From the NCBI GenBank assembly GCA_011799875.1, contig CM022302.1, positions 98,473,494 to 98,537,493 of the forward strand: 64,000 nt of DNA, written 5' to 3'. Source of the stretch: Thinopyrum elongatum (lineage: Eukaryota; Streptophyta; Magnoliopsida; Poales; Poaceae). Both the position numbers and the translations under genes were made by a program. Of this stretch, positions 48,082-61,973 are shown in pieces. The notes under the pieces are model-generated. The model ran no database searches and had not been told where the DNA came from. It saw nothing but the letters and a program-made list of their open reading frames with translations. Every line of letters starts with the position of its first letter. The first letter of the stretch is position 1.

Positions 48082-49915
48082 CTTGGACAGCCCTTCGGGA
48101 GGCACACTCGAACAGCCCCTCGGGCACTAAGATCGAAACTACGACCTCTCTACAGAGTTGCACACATACGGTGTCATCTATCCGGCAGGGCTTCGCCGTC
48201 CAGAACTAGTTCCCATCGGAACCCAGACAGCCTTTCGGCTCTACGAAACTATTTCGCGGGGAGGGAGAGAGAAGCCAGATCATTGCATGGCATGTGTATG
48301 TGAGAATGGATGAGTGTGGAGGGCTGCCCCTCCACCTCTATTTATAGGAAATCCCAAGGGGTAGGGTAGTTTAACACAAAAACCCAAAGTGCACATGAAT
48401 GAAGTACTTCCTCAAGGGCATAAGGGTGAAACCAAGGAACAAGAGGGGCTCCATGGTGGAGCCCCAAGTGTGGCTGGCCACTCCCCCATGTGGGGCCCCA
48501 AAGGGGCTCCTATCCATCCATGTCACACCCCAAGATCTTTTGAGCAAAGCCCAAAAAAATGGCTTTCCATAAAATAATCCAAAAAGCACTTTCACTATTC
48601 ACGATGACATTTTTCAGCGTCCGTTCGAACTAAAAATATTTATGCGGGCTTAGAACATTTCCAGTACCCACTAAAAGAATTTTCAACGCATTCCAGAACA
48701 ATTCCGGTTTAGTGATTTTCATCTGCGAAAAGCATCTGAAGTGGTTCCGGCAGCTCTGAAACATTTCCGATTTTTCTTCCAGAAAATTCCCAGAAGTTTC
48801 CAGAATGATTCTGGCACCCTCCAAGAATTATCAGGCATGTGCCGAAACCAATTTGACTTAATGGTATCCTCTAAAACAACTTTTCAGTATCACCGGAACC
48901 CATCCGGTGACCTCTTTCTTCGGAACTTTTCCGCTGTCTCCGAAAACTTTTTCCGGAAACTTTCTCTTAGACTCCCTGTCTAGTATTCAGCAGATAGATG
49001 ACCCTTAAGCGTGTGACCCTATAGGTTCGGTGAAGTATAGACATGACCCGGAACCCCTTCCGATCAATGATCAACATCGGAGCCGTGGACACCCATATTG
49101 ACCCCTATACCCACACGAATGAATATTCGAGTGAACCTCCAGTTGCCGTGTGCTATTCCTGTTGCTTCGCGATATGTTACAAATACCCGAGGTGAGACAT
49201 GATGGCATCCCCGTGGGTCAACAACTTGTCCACTATGCCAGTTACCTTGTTACCGGTATTGTTCTCTTTTCTCGTTACCGTGTTCCGGCATCCCCGTGAT
49301 CAAATCACAAAGTGTCTGGCCAGACGATGATGGATACCGTAACACCGAGAGGGCCCAGAGATATCTCTCCATCGTCGGAGGAGCAAATCCCAATCTCGAG
49401 CTATCAAGTTACTTGACACACTTTTCCATGAACCCGTAAGCCGCCGTAATAGCCACCCATTTACGGATGACGTTTAACAAACCCCAAAGTTCATGAAGCA
49501 AGCATGAAGAAACTCGATACTCTCATGGTCTAAGGAATCATGCAAATGTTAACCATCTCTATGTTATTAACCATTAACTTCTGACGAAAGTATCTCATAG
49601 CATAACATCAATTCGGGTCGATTCAACACAAATGTTCTGCTAACAATTGTGCCCTCAAAATTGCCGGCATAGTCATGCCCATGATCAGGAAAACAGGATC
49701 ATCATGCAATACTTGAGCCAGTCATAGAGGCTTGACTAGGAATACATTTTACCGTTTATTATCCCACACGTGCACATGAGTTTCCCTCCAAGCCTCGTTT
49801 TATTTGCAGACTCAAGAATCATTGCAGTTATAGCATGGAACATAAACCTAATTATGAACAGGGAGATAATCAATAACATTTATTATTGCCTCTAGCGCAT
49901 ATCTCCTACAGCCTC

Positions 49916-52036
49916 GAGGTAGCATTATCATGGTGTTTCAGGCAAAGTTTGAATCTGAAGGTCACAAGAAGTACAAAGGAACAATTCCAAGGATGTCAAG
50001 GAACATAAGATATAACCAAAACATGACCAAGTCTATATTGGTAGGAAGTTAAGGATGTTGTCGATGTTAACACAAATCATCGAGGGGCAAGGATGGTATT
50101 TCTCCTCAAGAAGTCGATTGATATCTTAGAACAAGTTAGTATATTGATGGTGATCATGACTAATTTGTCGAGAGGCTCTTTGAAGATCCACCGAGCAGCA
50201 AAGACATCAAGCAAAAGGAATGATGGAGCGAAAGGTTATTGGAACCACGGATACGACACAAGCTCGAAATTAAGCTTGTTGTTCAGGGTGGAAAGATAAG
50301 ATGAGGAAGACCGGCGTAAGCTTCGCTCCTCGTCGGAAGTTGTGCTCCGGGAATAAGGACCAGGTAGCACAGTTAAAATTTAGCATGATATCGATATAGC
50401 CGATCAGGCTAGGAATGATGTGATGGAGTATCATCCCAATAAGAATTGACAAGAGGTAGTGCCATGACTCAATATCCTTGAGATAACAGGGGCAATACTT
50501 GAAGGTAGATCAAATTAGAGGTTGGACAGGTGAGATGACCTGCAGGAGACAAGTATTTTAACTTGTCCGGGAAATGGAATCAAGGAGAAAATATGGTTGG
50601 AATCACGATTACAAAGGATCAATTCACAGATACAAGATAAACTTATATCAAGGGGTAATTATTTTTACGAGCAGCTTCCATGATAAGTTCTACATCGAGT
50701 CCATGGGCATGAACACAAAGTTCAAGGTCGACCCCCACTTCTCCAATGCATAATCTTTCATTCACAGCTCTGTTAAAAATTATATGAACGTGAAGAACTA
50801 CCTGGTGATATACCAGAGGAGTATGGCCCGCGAAAATTATCGGATTCACACTAATTAGGAAAGGCATAGGTTCAACCCATCAGGGCATCTTAGGACCATA
50901 TACCCCAACTTCAGGAGTAAATAACACAAGCTCAACAGCAGAGCATGTATGACAAAAGGAGAGGATACAGTTTACCTTAGGCAATAAGTATCAGAGGAAG
51001 AGCTCACAAGATCTTTGAATACGAAGAACGCTGTCGGATATTAATCCAACAAAAGATTAGGTAGACGACATAGGATCTGACGTGAGTAGCGGTACTCAAC
51101 CAGAAGAAGAAAGAATGTAACGGCATCAGATTATAGAAACATCGAAATAATTCATCGCTTAAGCACCAAGGAGTTATGATTCCAAAATGAAGGATCAGAA
51201 GTAGAGGCTCTGATCAACATATGAGTAAGTTGAATAGAACTAGATGGACAATCAGTTGCAACTTGACCAGCCGAGAACCAACTCATGTCCAAAATAACGT
51301 CTAAGCCGGAAGGACGAATTCTAGGAATCGACGGATGATAGGGATTATTCTCATTCATATTGAATCAATAGACTCGGAATGACAATGACAAAGAATGCTA
51401 ATGAATATTGTGAGACATATGGATTTAACCATAATGCAAGCAGGCAAGGATAATCAAGAGCAGTAGGCTGCAGAGGATTTTCGGAAGATCAGATAGCATT
51501 TCAAAGTATTTTGGAAAGCATATGAACAACTGGGAATGAACGGACCCCGGGTAAGTGAATTTTCCACAGTGCAAAAAGAAGCTGCAAAGCAGAAGGCACA
51601 AGGGATTCTCGGAACAACGGAGAGTATTAGGGGTAACTTGTAACAACAAGAGCAATTGGAAATGAAGGTATGAGCAGCAAGGATGTTATTCACAGGAATT
51701 ATCGGTGGTTAGGAACTAAAAAGCAGTGGGCACAGGGTCTCGGGAAACATCGAGGAGTATCTGCAGAATCTTCTGTCGAAGCAAGCGATCATCTGTAGTG
51801 AAGGGGCTCTCCGGGATGAAGTGGTTACGAGAACCTAATGTCAGAGTTAGTAATTTTTTTAACCCGAATAGAAGAGAGATCAGAGTCCCAGAGTATAGAC
51901 GAGGAATAAAAGATCCTAATACCACCCAATTGGTGACGTGGGCCCGTAAGCCACACATCCATGTTAGTAAAATAGTTTTCAAGTACTAGACTCAACTTCG
52001 TCCAAGGAGTTGGAAAGGGGGATCCTATAGGCAGTC
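49916..52036 (-). other. Interior of element Y, right part
   Basis: About 2.1 kb between element A and the primer site of Y. Frames are short (the longest is about 88 residues) and unlike retroviral proteins on either strand. It is treated as non-coding LARD interior or fully decayed gag-pol. Confidence 0.5.
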
Positions 52037-52049
52037 GGCTCTGATACCA
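52037..52049 (-). promoter_or_regulatory. Primer binding site of element Y (tRNA-iMet)
   Basis: TGGTATCAGAGCC on the - strand, three bases after the LTR end. This is the standard initiator-Met primer site of plant LTR retrotransposons. Confidence 0.9.
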
Positions 52050-52052
52050 ACA

Positions 52053-55000
52053 TGTGACGCCCCTGGCTTAATCATGCACTAATCATACACACAAATGCAC
52101 ATGATCAAGCCTAAGGACTCACTTGAAGATAGCACAACACAACTCTAAAACATAAATAAAGTCATACAAGCTTTATATTACAAGCCAGGGACCTCGAGGG
52201 CTCAAATACATAAGCTCGCATACAGGCGTCAGCGGAAGCAGCAGATATCTGAGTACAGATATAAAAGAAAGACAGATAGGCCTTTAAAAGGCGGGGCAAA
52301 AGAAAATCCTATGATCGAAAAGGCGCAGGCCTCCTGCCTGGGACCCTTCGAACCTACTCCTGGATGTCAGCCAGCTCGTAGTAGTAACCACCCTCGGGGT
52401 GCCAGTAGTGGTCGTCGACAGGGGCAGCTGTCTCAGGGGCTCCGTCATCTGGTTGCATCAACAGATATGGGAAAAAAGAGGAAGCAAAGCAACCATGAGT
52501 ACTCATCCGAAGTACTCAGCAAGCAAGGATCTGCACTACATATGCAACATTATCAAAGAAAGGTTGTATATGTGGACTGGGCTGCAGAAATGCCAGAATA
52601 GAGAGAAGGCCTAGTCCTATCGAAGACTAGCATCTTCAGCGGTCTTGCAGCATTAGAAGAGTGTAGATCAGTACAATATAAAGTAATAGTAGTGTTATCA
52701 ACCTCGCCCCGAGATCCTTCCTCGACTCCCTGCGAGAAAGCAATCCCAGAGCCATACTATCCACATCTCATCACAAGTATCCAGTTCTAGTTGTATCAAT
52801 CGGGATACAACTCCGAGCGTCCGTTCCCGAGGATCCGACTATGCATAGATTAGTTCTTCCCTGCAGGGGTGCACCAACTTACCCACCACGCTCGATTAAC
52901 TCTAGCCGGACACACTTTTCTGGGTCATGCCCGACCTCGGCCAAACGATACGCCGCAACCCGACCGAAAACTTAACAGAGAGGTCAGCATGCCGGACTAA
53001 CCTATGCGCCCAGGGGTCTTGGGCCTTCGCCCCGGGAACTCCTGCATGTTGTGAACGCGGCCGGTGAGCAGACCTAGCAGCCTCCATTACAAAGGAGGGT
53101 GCTTAACGCGGTCCAACCCGGCGCGCGCCGCTCAGTCGCATGACGTCTATTAAGCTTCGGCTGATGCATACGACGGAGAGTGCCCATAACTGTTCCCACA
53201 TGATGGTTAGTGCTATCAGGCCAAAGGCCTACTCGAATCAAATATCCAAATCGTTAGTGAATTAGGAGCGCGCGGTAACGAGCAGAGACTCACGATCGAT
53301 GTGACCCCGTCGCCCCGTCTCGAGGACTTGCTGCAAGGGCTAAGAATGCCCGGCCGTGCCTCGTAATTATCTCGCGAGCACCCTCCAGGTCAACCCGTCT
53401 TCACATCACTCGCATCACATGCTCGCGCGGGTACCCCTCAGGGCAGACCCGACTTAATCATGGTTCATGGTTAAAGTCATAGTAACTGTGTGTCCAAACA
53501 CCAGAGGGAAACCTGAGGAATCACCCTTGATGGATTCCACCTGATGTACTCGTCAAGGTGAACTTAGGAGGAATCACCCTCGAGGTTCACACTTGAGGTG
53601 TTGCACGACGACGTCGTTATCGGGAGTGGTGAAGGAGGAATCACCCTCGGTGACCACGACCGAATAGCTACTCTACAGAGTTAACATCAGAAGTGCTAAA
53701 CGAGGTATCACCCTCGGCACTCGATAGTAACGCTGCAGTGTCGTACAACTAAGGGGGTGATGTGCGGTGCCGGGGCCTGGTTGTCGATCACGTTGATCGA
53801 GTCATCTGATAATCCAGCGGGGGCAACTTGGGACAAAGTGGGGTTCTCTAGTGGGTCTCTATCCAGCCTATACTAAGCAGTTTAGGATAAACAAGTAGGT
53901 ATCAACACCAGTTACAAAAATAGGCTATGCATCAGAAATAGGATAAGCAGTAGTAGCAGCAATTTCTAATGCAAGCATAAGAGAGAAAGAATAGGCGATA
54001 TCGGCATGTTCAAAAGGGGGGTGCTTGCCTGGAAGCTTTACGGCAAAAGCAAGGTCGTCAACGGTGTCGTCGAGCTCCTGAGCTGCGTCGGTCTCGGGAA
54101 CTACGTCGGTGTCGGGATCTACCAAGAGAGAAGAGGGGGAGGAAACAGATAAATACACAACAAACATATGCAACATAGAGCATTCGATGCTAAGGTGCAG
54201 TGCAGGGTTGCCTAAAGACATGTCTAAATCATTTTAGTTATTTTAGGATTTAAATTGGATTTATTAACCGGTATATATGCACTATTCATCTACCGAAAAT
54301 GGACAAAAAGTTACGGGTTCACCTACTTAGAGGACCTCGACACGGAAACAGATGGCACAGTTGGATTCGTCTCGTCTTTCTGATCAACTTTCATGTAGAA
54401 AGTTTTTCGATCCGAGCTACGGTTTATTTTCTACGATTTTCTAAAGTTTTAAACATATTCTGGAATTATTTAAATTAACAAAAAACAATTATGATGTCAG
54501 CATGATGACATGCCTGCGTCAGCAGTCGGCTGACCAGCTGACTGGTCAAACAGGCCAGTGGGTCCCACATGGCAGTGACATAAGCTTAACTGAGTTTAAT
54601 TAAAACTAAACAGAGACTAATTAGCTACTAGGCCCAACATGTCAGTGACGGACTGAGATAATTAATTAAGTTTATTTATAAAAATGTTTTAATTAACTAA
54701 ATACGCGGTGGGGCCCGCATGTCAGTGGCACTGGGCTGCCCAGTCAGCATGTTGACTGGGTCAACCCAGTCAACGGGGCCCGTGGGGTCCGCTGGCAGCG
54801 ACCCAGGGGTGGTTCCCGCTCAGCGACGTCGGCGGCGGCCGACGGCGAGTTGCCGGCGACAAAAAACACGGCGGAGCGTACGGGCGCTCGCCGGAATCGC
54901 GCTACACACGGCCGTTTGGCGCGTGGTTTGATTCGTTCGAACGAGCGGTGATCGGCGCATCTGCTGGTGGTGGTGGTTTCGCCGGAGTCGGCCGGAATCG

Positions 55001-56207
55001 GCGCCGGCGACAAGCGGAGGCGGCGGCGTTCTCGGGCGCTCGTCGAGCTAGGTACTAGGGGGGTACGGGAAGATGCGCGCATGTGTGCGTCGTGCTCCTG
55101 GGAGCACCAGGAGTACGACGGTGGGCTCAGGCGAGCGTGTCAGTGGCTGTGGCCACGGCGGCGAGGTGATCTACGGCGGCGAGCTCACGGCAACGGCGAT
55201 GAGCTAGCTACGGCGAGTACGCAGACAGCCAGAGAGATGGGAGAGAGAGGAGGGCTCACCGAGCGGCTACGTAAAGCCTTCAGAGGTTTAGGAGCAGCAG
55301 TGGCGACGAATTCGTCGGAGAAGCTCGCCGGAACCGAGGAAGAGGATGAGCTCGAGGAGCTCGACGTGGTGCTCCCCAACCCCGATGGCTTGGCGTAGAC
55401 GGAGTAGCGGACGACGGCGGTGCTCTACGACATCCCGACGAGGCGTGTGGTCGACGGTGGCCGCGGGATCTCGGTGTGCGGCGGCGGAGGCTCTCGGGCG
55501 AGCTCGAGATCGAGAGAGAGAGAGCGATGGAGGGAGAGGAAGGAGTGGATGAGGATGGAGGGGAGGCCGATGGGGGTCCTTATCCCCTCCTCGCGTCGGT
55601 GGGCGTCGCCGTGTCGCCGTCTCACTGACGAGCGCGCGCGCAGCCACGGGCGCGCCGACACGGAGGCGAGGAGGGCGGCGACTGTGCAGCGGGGCAGGCT
55701 GGGCCGGCTGGGCCTATCACTGTGCACTAAGGCCCAGTGCACAGAAGTTTTTCTTCTTTTCTTTCAATTCTTTTTCTGTTTTCTTTTTCAGAGGATTATT
55801 AGGATTAAAATGAGCTTCCAAATGATTTTGTATAAATGTGAAACTTGGCCACAGAGATACAATGGAATATTCTGCACTACCACAAAAAGTTTGGGGCCAT
55901 CAGGAGTTGTCCAAGCATTTTTAGAAAATGAAAAGGCCATCTTAAATACTGCTGGACCAGATAATAAATTCCCAGGGGTAATTTGGGAATTCCAAAAATG
56001 TTGGTTTCAACATGACAAATATCTAGGGATTATTTGCCATAGGACGAACTATTTTATTTGCATGACAGAAGAAACAAATATTTGACATGCAATTTGAATT
56101 TGAATTTGAAGCAGATTTTTGGACAAGTGGCATTTTGGCATGATGATCATGATGACATGACCTTCATTAGGGGGAGATTGCTGTAGTGTGATTCTGGGGG
56201 TGTTACA
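52053..56207 (-). repeat. Right LTR of element Y (5' LTR in its own orientation)
   Basis: 4155 bp, collinear with 21983-26157. Most of the 20-bp length difference comes from two fewer 9-bp CCCAGTCAA units near 54770. A 221-codon frame at 55420-56085 is not conserved at the same length in the other LTR and is not called as a gene. Confidence 0.85.
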
Positions 56208-57191
56208 ACTGAACTGCAGAATGCCAGAATAAGAGGGGGAGAAGCTATTCCTATCGAAGACTACACTTCTGGCAGCCTCCAACTTGAAGCATATATAAGA
56301 GAGTAGAAAGTATAATATCAAGTGACAACGAATAGCATAATCCTACCCGACGATCCTCTCCTCGTCACCCTGTGAGAGAGCGATCACCGGGTTGTATCTG
56401 GCACTTGAAAGGGTGTGTTTTATTAAGTATCCGGTTTTAATTGTAAGAGGTCGGAATACAAGTCCAAACGTCCAGTTACCATGGACACGGCTATTCGAAT
56501 AGATCAATCTTCCCTGCAGGGGTGCACCACATTACCCGACACGCTCGATCACTCTGTCCAGACACACTTTCCTGGTCATGCCCGGCCTCGGAAGATCAAC
56601 ACGTTGCAGCCCTACCTAGGCCCAACAGAGAGGTCAGCATGTCGGTCTAAATCCTAAGCGCGCAGGGGTCTTGGGCCCATCGCTCTTTGTACTCCTGCAC
56701 GTTGCGTGGGCGGCCGGTGAGCAGGCCTGGCAACCTCCATTACAAAGGCGATTGCTTTATGCGGTCCAACCCGGCGCGCGCCGCTCAGTCGATGACGTCT
56801 AGAAAGCTTCGGCTGATACTACGACGTCGGTTGCCCATATCTTGTCCCACGTGGCGGTTAGTGCATATAGGTCAAAACCAACTCAGATCAAATATCCAAA
56901 CTCGTTAAGCGTGTTATTTGATGTAACCGCGGACGCCAACCAGGGACCAGGCCCACCTCTCTCATGGGTGGTCTCAACCTGCCCTGCCGCTCCACCACAA
57001 GGTATCACTCAGGGGAGGGCGTCGGGAACCCAGGTCCACCACTACCTGGATGGAACCACCTGCCCCTTCAGCCCACACATTCGTGAATCACTCACGGGTA
57101 CTCTACGAGCCGACCCGACTTTAGTCACAACATGTATCAAGTATAATATGTATGTATATTCCCGTGATCAACACCCGACGTGATCACGGCC

Positions 57192-58852
57192 TGATACGTC
57201 TCCAACGTATCTATAATTTTTTTATTGTTCCATGCTATTATATTATCTGTTTTGGATGTTTTATATGCATTAATATGCAATTTTATATTATTTTTTGGGA
57301 CTAACCTATTAACCTAGAGCCCAGTGCCAGTTTCTGTTTTTTCCTTGTTTTTGAGTTTTACAGAAAAGGAATACCAAACGGAGCCCAAACGAGCTGAAAC
57401 TTTACGACGATTTTTTATGGACCAGAAGAAGCCCACGGAGTATCGGAGATGGACCAGAGGAGCCACGAGGCATCCACAAGGGTGGAGGGCGCGCCCCCCT
57501 GCCTTGCCGCCGCCTCGTGGACCCCCTTGACTTGTCCCTGACGCCAAAAACTCCTATAAATAAAGAAAACTCCAGAAAGAAACCGAGATCGGGAGTTCCG
57601 CCACCGCAAGCCTCTGTAGCCACAAAAAACCAATCGGGAGCCCGTTCCGGCACCCTGCCGGAGGGGGAAACCATCACCGGTGGCCATCTTCATCATCCCG
57701 GCGGTCTCCATGACGAGGAGAGAGTAGTTCACCCTCGGGGCTGAGGGTATGTACCAGTAGCTATGTGTTTGATCTCTCTCGCTCGTGTTCTTGATTTGGC
57801 ACGATCTTGATGTACCGCGAGCTTTGTTATTATAGTTGGATCATATGGTGTTTCTCCCCCTCTACCTTCTTGTGATGAATTGAGTTTTACCTTTGAGGTT
57901 TCACTAGTATCGAATTGAATACTATTATGATTTTGAGAACACTTGATGTATGTCTTGAGTGGGATACCCGTGGTGACAATGGGGTGTTCTATTGATTCAC
58001 TTGATGTATGTTTTGGCACTCAACTCGCGGATTCCCGAGGTGACATTGGGGTAATCTATGCATAGGGGTTGATGCACATTTTCGTCCTTATTTCTCCGGT
58101 AGGAATCTTGGGGCACTCTTTGAGGTTCTTTATGTTGGATTGAATATTATGAATCTGAAGTTGTTTGATGCATATCGTATAATTGACCCACGTATACTTG
58201 TGGTGACATTGGAGTATCTAGGTGACATTAGGGTTGATTGATGTGTGTCATATGGTGTTATTTTACTACGAACTCTAGGGCTGTTTGTGACACTTATAGG
58301 AATAGCTCAATGGATTGATCGGAAAGAATAACTTTGAGGTGGTTTCGTACCCTACAAGCAATTTCATCTTATGTTCTCCGTGATAGGAACTTTGGAGTGA
58401 CTTTTGTCGCACATTGAGGGATTGCCATATGATCTAACTATGTTATCATTGTTGAGAGAACTTGCGCTAGTGAAAGTATGAACCCTAGGCCTTGTTTCCA
58501 AGCATTGCAATACCGTTTTTGCTCACTTTTGTTACTAGTTATCTTGCTGTTTTTATATTTTCATATTACAAAAACCTATATATACCATCCATATTACACT
58601 TGTATCATCATCTCTTCGCCGAACTAGTGCACATATACAATTTACTATTGTATTGGGTGTGTTGGGGACACAAGAGACTCTTTGTTATTTGGTTGCAGAG
58701 TTGTTTGAGAGAGATCATCTTCATCCTACGCCTCCCACAGATTGATAAATCTTAGGTCATCCACTTGAGGGAAATTTGCTACTGTCCTACAAAACTCTGC
58801 GCTTGGAGGCCCAACACGAGTCTACAAGAAGAAGGTTGCGTAGTAGACATCA
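57192..58852 (+). mobile_element. Solo LTR S (Sabrina/Fatima-like Gypsy) inside X
   Basis: It begins TGATACGTCTCCAACGTATC and ends GCGTAGTAGACATCA, 1661 bp, flanked by CGGCC on both sides (57187-57191 and 58853-58857). The start is that of an abundant Triticeae Gypsy LTR group, distantly like the LTR of element C. A TATAAATAAA box is at 57555-57564. With no interior or second LTR, it is a solo LTR left by recombination. The family name is from memory. Confidence 0.85.
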
Positions 58853-59763
58853 CGGCCCGATAGTATAGCATGGCAGACAGACAAGAATGTAGGGCCACTG
58901 ATGGAATACTAGCATCCTATACTAAGCATTTAGGAATGCAGGTAAAGGTAACAACAGTAGTAACAAGGACAGGCTATGCAGCATAATAGGATCATCCGAA
59001 AAGCAGTAACAGCTACACTACTCTAATGCAAGGAGTAGAGAGAAGGAGTAGGTGGTATTGGGATGATCAAGGAGGTTTTGCTTGCCTGGAAGCTCTATTG
59101 AAAAGGAAGAAGGGTCGTCGTCGTCGTAGTCGATCACAATGGCATCGGCAGCGGTCTCGGGGTCTACCGGAGAGAAGAGGGGGAAGAAACAATAAATATA
59201 GAGCAAATAGATGCATGACAATGCATGACATGGCAATAAGCGGTGCTAGGTGTGACCTAACGCAGTACTAGGTTATACCGGCGAAGGGGGAAAACATCCG
59301 AGAAAGTATTCCCGGAGTTTGGCATTTTCGGACAAATGAAATGGAGGGGGACGGTTCCATGTTCGCTCTGCTAGAGGCACGTGGCAGACGAACGAAGCGC
59401 GTATTCGGAATCGTCACGTTTTTCTGAGCAACTTTCAAGTAGAAAACTTTTATCCGAGCTATGATTTATTTTCTATGATTTTCTAAAGTTTTTCTGAAAT
59501 TCCTAAAGTTTTTCTAAACGTACCCAGAAGTATACCCACCGAGAGGCTGACTAGTGGGTCCAGAGAACCCAGTTGACCAAGTCAACAGCCCAGTCAATAG
59601 TCAACTTGGTTGACTGTTGACTAGTCAAATATGGCAGGGGGGGCCAGGTGTCATACACTGTTAGTTATTTTAGGACTAATTAATCTAATGTAGTTAACAG
59701 TGGGGCCTACTGTCAGTGAGTAATTAATTTAGTTAATTAAATAATTAATCATCGAATTAATTA

Positions 59764-60154
59764 CTACCTCCGCCCGGATTTATTAGGCCCCCGACCAAAT
59801 CACAGTTACCAAGACAAGATGATTAATTCCCTAAAAATGCAGCCGTTTAATTTCTTGATGCTTCGGAAGCCGGCGCCAGCTCACTCGCACAGCGCTGCTG
59901 CTACTTTATCCCGGCCTTGGATGCCGCATGGTCCATGCATGCGCCAATAGAAGGAGGACTAGAAGTGCATGCATTGGCTGGCTAGCCGTGGCGTTGTGCC
60001 AGGAGGAGTACTAGGCGTTCAATGTATAGGAGCTTGTGCATGAAAGCGGCTGAAAATTTACTACGCTTCAGAAGACGAACCGTATATCGATGAAGGGGCC
60101 TAATAAGAAGGGACGTGCTCTCTCCCAGGGCCCAATAAACCCGGACGGAGGGAG
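59764..60154. mobile_element. Stowaway-type MITE, 391 bp, inside X
   Basis: The left end CTACCTCCGCCCGGATTTAT and the right end, reverse-complemented CTCCCTCCGTCCGGGTTTAT, form a long inverted repeat that continues ATTAGGCCC / TGGGCCC. TA dinucleotides flank both ends (59762-59763 and 60155-60156). There is no coding capacity. Confidence 0.8.
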
Positions 60155-61973
60155 TATTTCGCTTAATTAATTATATATTTTTTTGCTAACTAAAAGGGGC
60201 CGGGCCCAAGTAGCAGTGGCTCACCCGGCGGTCTCAGAGGGTCCATTCTTACCTAAATGGATGAATGAAGAAGGGGGCGAGCAGATATGATGGCCACACA
60301 CACTTCTTTTTAGCCGAATAAAGCCGGATCTACTACACGGCTAGGATCAGAGAAAGATTGAGAAAGCAAGATCAAACCTACTCTACTGTCCATTCAAAAG
60401 GTAAACAGCCATGGCCGAGCCATGGCATGGCCGGCCGGCCAGGGAGCAGCGGCGACTGGCGCTAGCAGACGCGGGTTAGGGGGGGTGGCGCGCGCGGGCA
60501 CTGGCAGCGGCGTGCATGTCCAGGGGCGGCGGGGCGAGTACGGCGGCAGTAGCGAGCGCGGCCGCAGCGGTTGTAGGTGCGGGCGGCGACGGGGCAGGCG
60601 AACGGGGCGGGCTCAACGGCGGTGGACGCGGGCGGCTGCGGCGGCAAGGGAGAGCGGCTGGACCCGCGGGAGCTCCGTCGGGCGAGCAGAAGGCAGCGGC
60701 AGGGTGCGGGGTAGCGGCTGTGGCCGGGACTGGCGGGGCGAGTAGCGGCGTGCTCGGGCGGGGGCGGCTGCAGTGCAGCAGCATTGCACGGGGGCAGCAG
60801 CGGCAGGCGTGGATGTGCGCAGCGCACACGCGAGCGCAACCAAGGCGCAGGCAAGCGCGAGGGAGCGGAGCAGCGGGCGGGCATGGGAGCAGGACTCCGG
60901 ACGGGGCAACGGCGAGCACGCGATGGGGGCGGCTCGGAAACGATGAGCCCGAGCAAATGGCCACGGATCGACCAAACGGAGGGGGTAGGTGGCATCTACA
61001 CAGCTCCAGGAGCTCGGCAATGTCCTTTGTTGGGCTCGTACGTTTCTACGGCGACGACGAGCTCGGCCTATAGTGGGGAGGGAGTAGCGGCGACGAAGTC
61101 GTGCAAGAGAGGGAGGGGAAACGGGGAGATTCTCACCCCGGAGCTCTCTGGAAGCTCGGACGTGATGGGAAGGGGCCGGAGGTGGCGCAACAAGGCGGCA
61201 CGGCGAGGAAAGGCGGCTGGCCATGGCAATCACGGCGGCGCGGCGACAGTGGCGGCAATTTGGCGTGGGAGAGTAGAGCGAGCGGGGGAAGTGGGAAGTG
61301 AGGGGGGCTAGGTCAGGACAGGGGGGGAGGGGGGTCGACGGGCACATGTAGGCGTCGGGGAGCGTTGGATGGCCGCTGCGTGGCCGTCCGCGGCCACGGA
61401 CGGCGCGTGCGCGTCCACCATGCCCTTGATGAACAGGAGGTGGATGACAGGGCGCTGGTGGGCTGGGCCTCTACTGTGCACAAGAGGCCCAGGTGAACAG
61501 GTAAGTGTAGCACCTTTTCTTTATTCTTTCCTGTTTCTTTTTGTTTTGTTTTCTATTTTATTTTCTGTTTGCACTTTTAACAATAATTCACTTTTTGTAA
61601 AATGTGTGGCTGGTCTCAATATTTAGTATGCAATATACCTCACTGCCACAAAAAGTTTGGGAGTGATTAGAAGTTGTTTGTATTTTTATTAAATGGAAAT
61701 GACCTAAATGGGGATGTTTTGGGTACTGTGTTCATATCCAGTGGCATTTTAAACCTTTATAAAAATGTTGGTTAATGCATGGCAATTATCTAATGAATAT
61801 TTGCAACCTAATGAACATTTTCAATTTACTGTTTTATAAAATTACAAGTTGACTTGTCATTTGAATTTGGATTTGACTTTGGTTTGGAACAAAGTGAGGT
61901 TTAGTAAGAATTAATTATGGTGACATGGCACCATTAACAGGAGTATACTGTAGCATGACACTGGGGTGTTACA

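Larger units (their letters stand above)
27029..49910 (-). mobile_element. Element A: Angela/BARE-like Copia retrotransposon inserted in Y
   Basis: On the - strand the LTR begins TGTAGGAGATATGCGCTAGA, close to the well-known Angela/BARE/WIS start, and ends TTACCCTATA. The left LTR is 27029-29192 and the right LTR is 34414-49910 interrupted by element B; they are about 2164 and 2166 bp after B is removed. The target duplication GCCTC is perfect (27024-27028 and 49911-49915). A Met-type primer site and a polypurine tract are present. The interior is a decayed Copia pol. Confidence 0.85.
34414..49910 (-). repeat. Right LTR of element A, split by element B
   Basis: Segments 34414-34755 and 48087-49910 together align with 27029-29192. 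The CTTGG at 34751-34755 is repeated at 48082-48086 as the target duplication of B. The - strand TATA box is at about 48335-48349. Confidence 0.85.
21983..56207 (-). mobile_element. Element Y: large-LTR (LARD-like) retrotransposon inserted in X
   Basis: LTRs of about 4.2 kb lie at 21983-26157 and 52053-56207, with ends TGTGAC..GTTACA, and a perfect ACTGA target duplication at 21978-21982 and 56208-56212. A tRNA-iMet primer site beside the right LTR and a polypurine tract beside the left one set the - orientation. Once element A is removed the interior is only about 3 kb (26158-27028 and 49916-52052) and no gag or pol motif can be read. Large LTRs around a short non-coding interior fit the LARD class described in barley and wheat (Sukkula type). 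The exact family name is inferred from memory. Confidence 0.8.
21426..61973 (-). mobile_element. Solo LTR X (outer layer), split by nested elements
   Basis: The left part (21426-21982) begins TGTGACGCCCCTGATTC. The right part resumes at 56213 and ends GGGGTGTTACA at 61973. The flanking five bases are CCTAA on both sides (21421-21425 and 61974-61978). Continuity across the gap is shown by the phrase GCAGAATGCCAGAATA at 56216, which matches the position after TGTGGACT in the Y LTR. After removing nested elements it is about 4.2 kb, the size of a Y LTR, and no second LTR or interior exists, so it is a solo LTR from unequal recombination. It is clearly more diverged than the two Y LTRs are from each other. 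Its right part includes a GC-rich section (60.4-61.4 kb) with long spurious frames. Confidence 0.8.

Noticed and set aside
55420..56085. 221-codon + strand frame in the right LTR of Y
   Set aside because: The collinear frame in the left LTR (25371-25895) is shorter because of frame changes, and it is LTR sequence without protein similarity.
60422..61347. Long GC-rich frames on both strands
   Set aside because: They belong to the GC-rich section of solo LTR X, correspond in position to similar spurious frames in the Y LTRs, and have Arg/Gly/Ala-rich low complexity.
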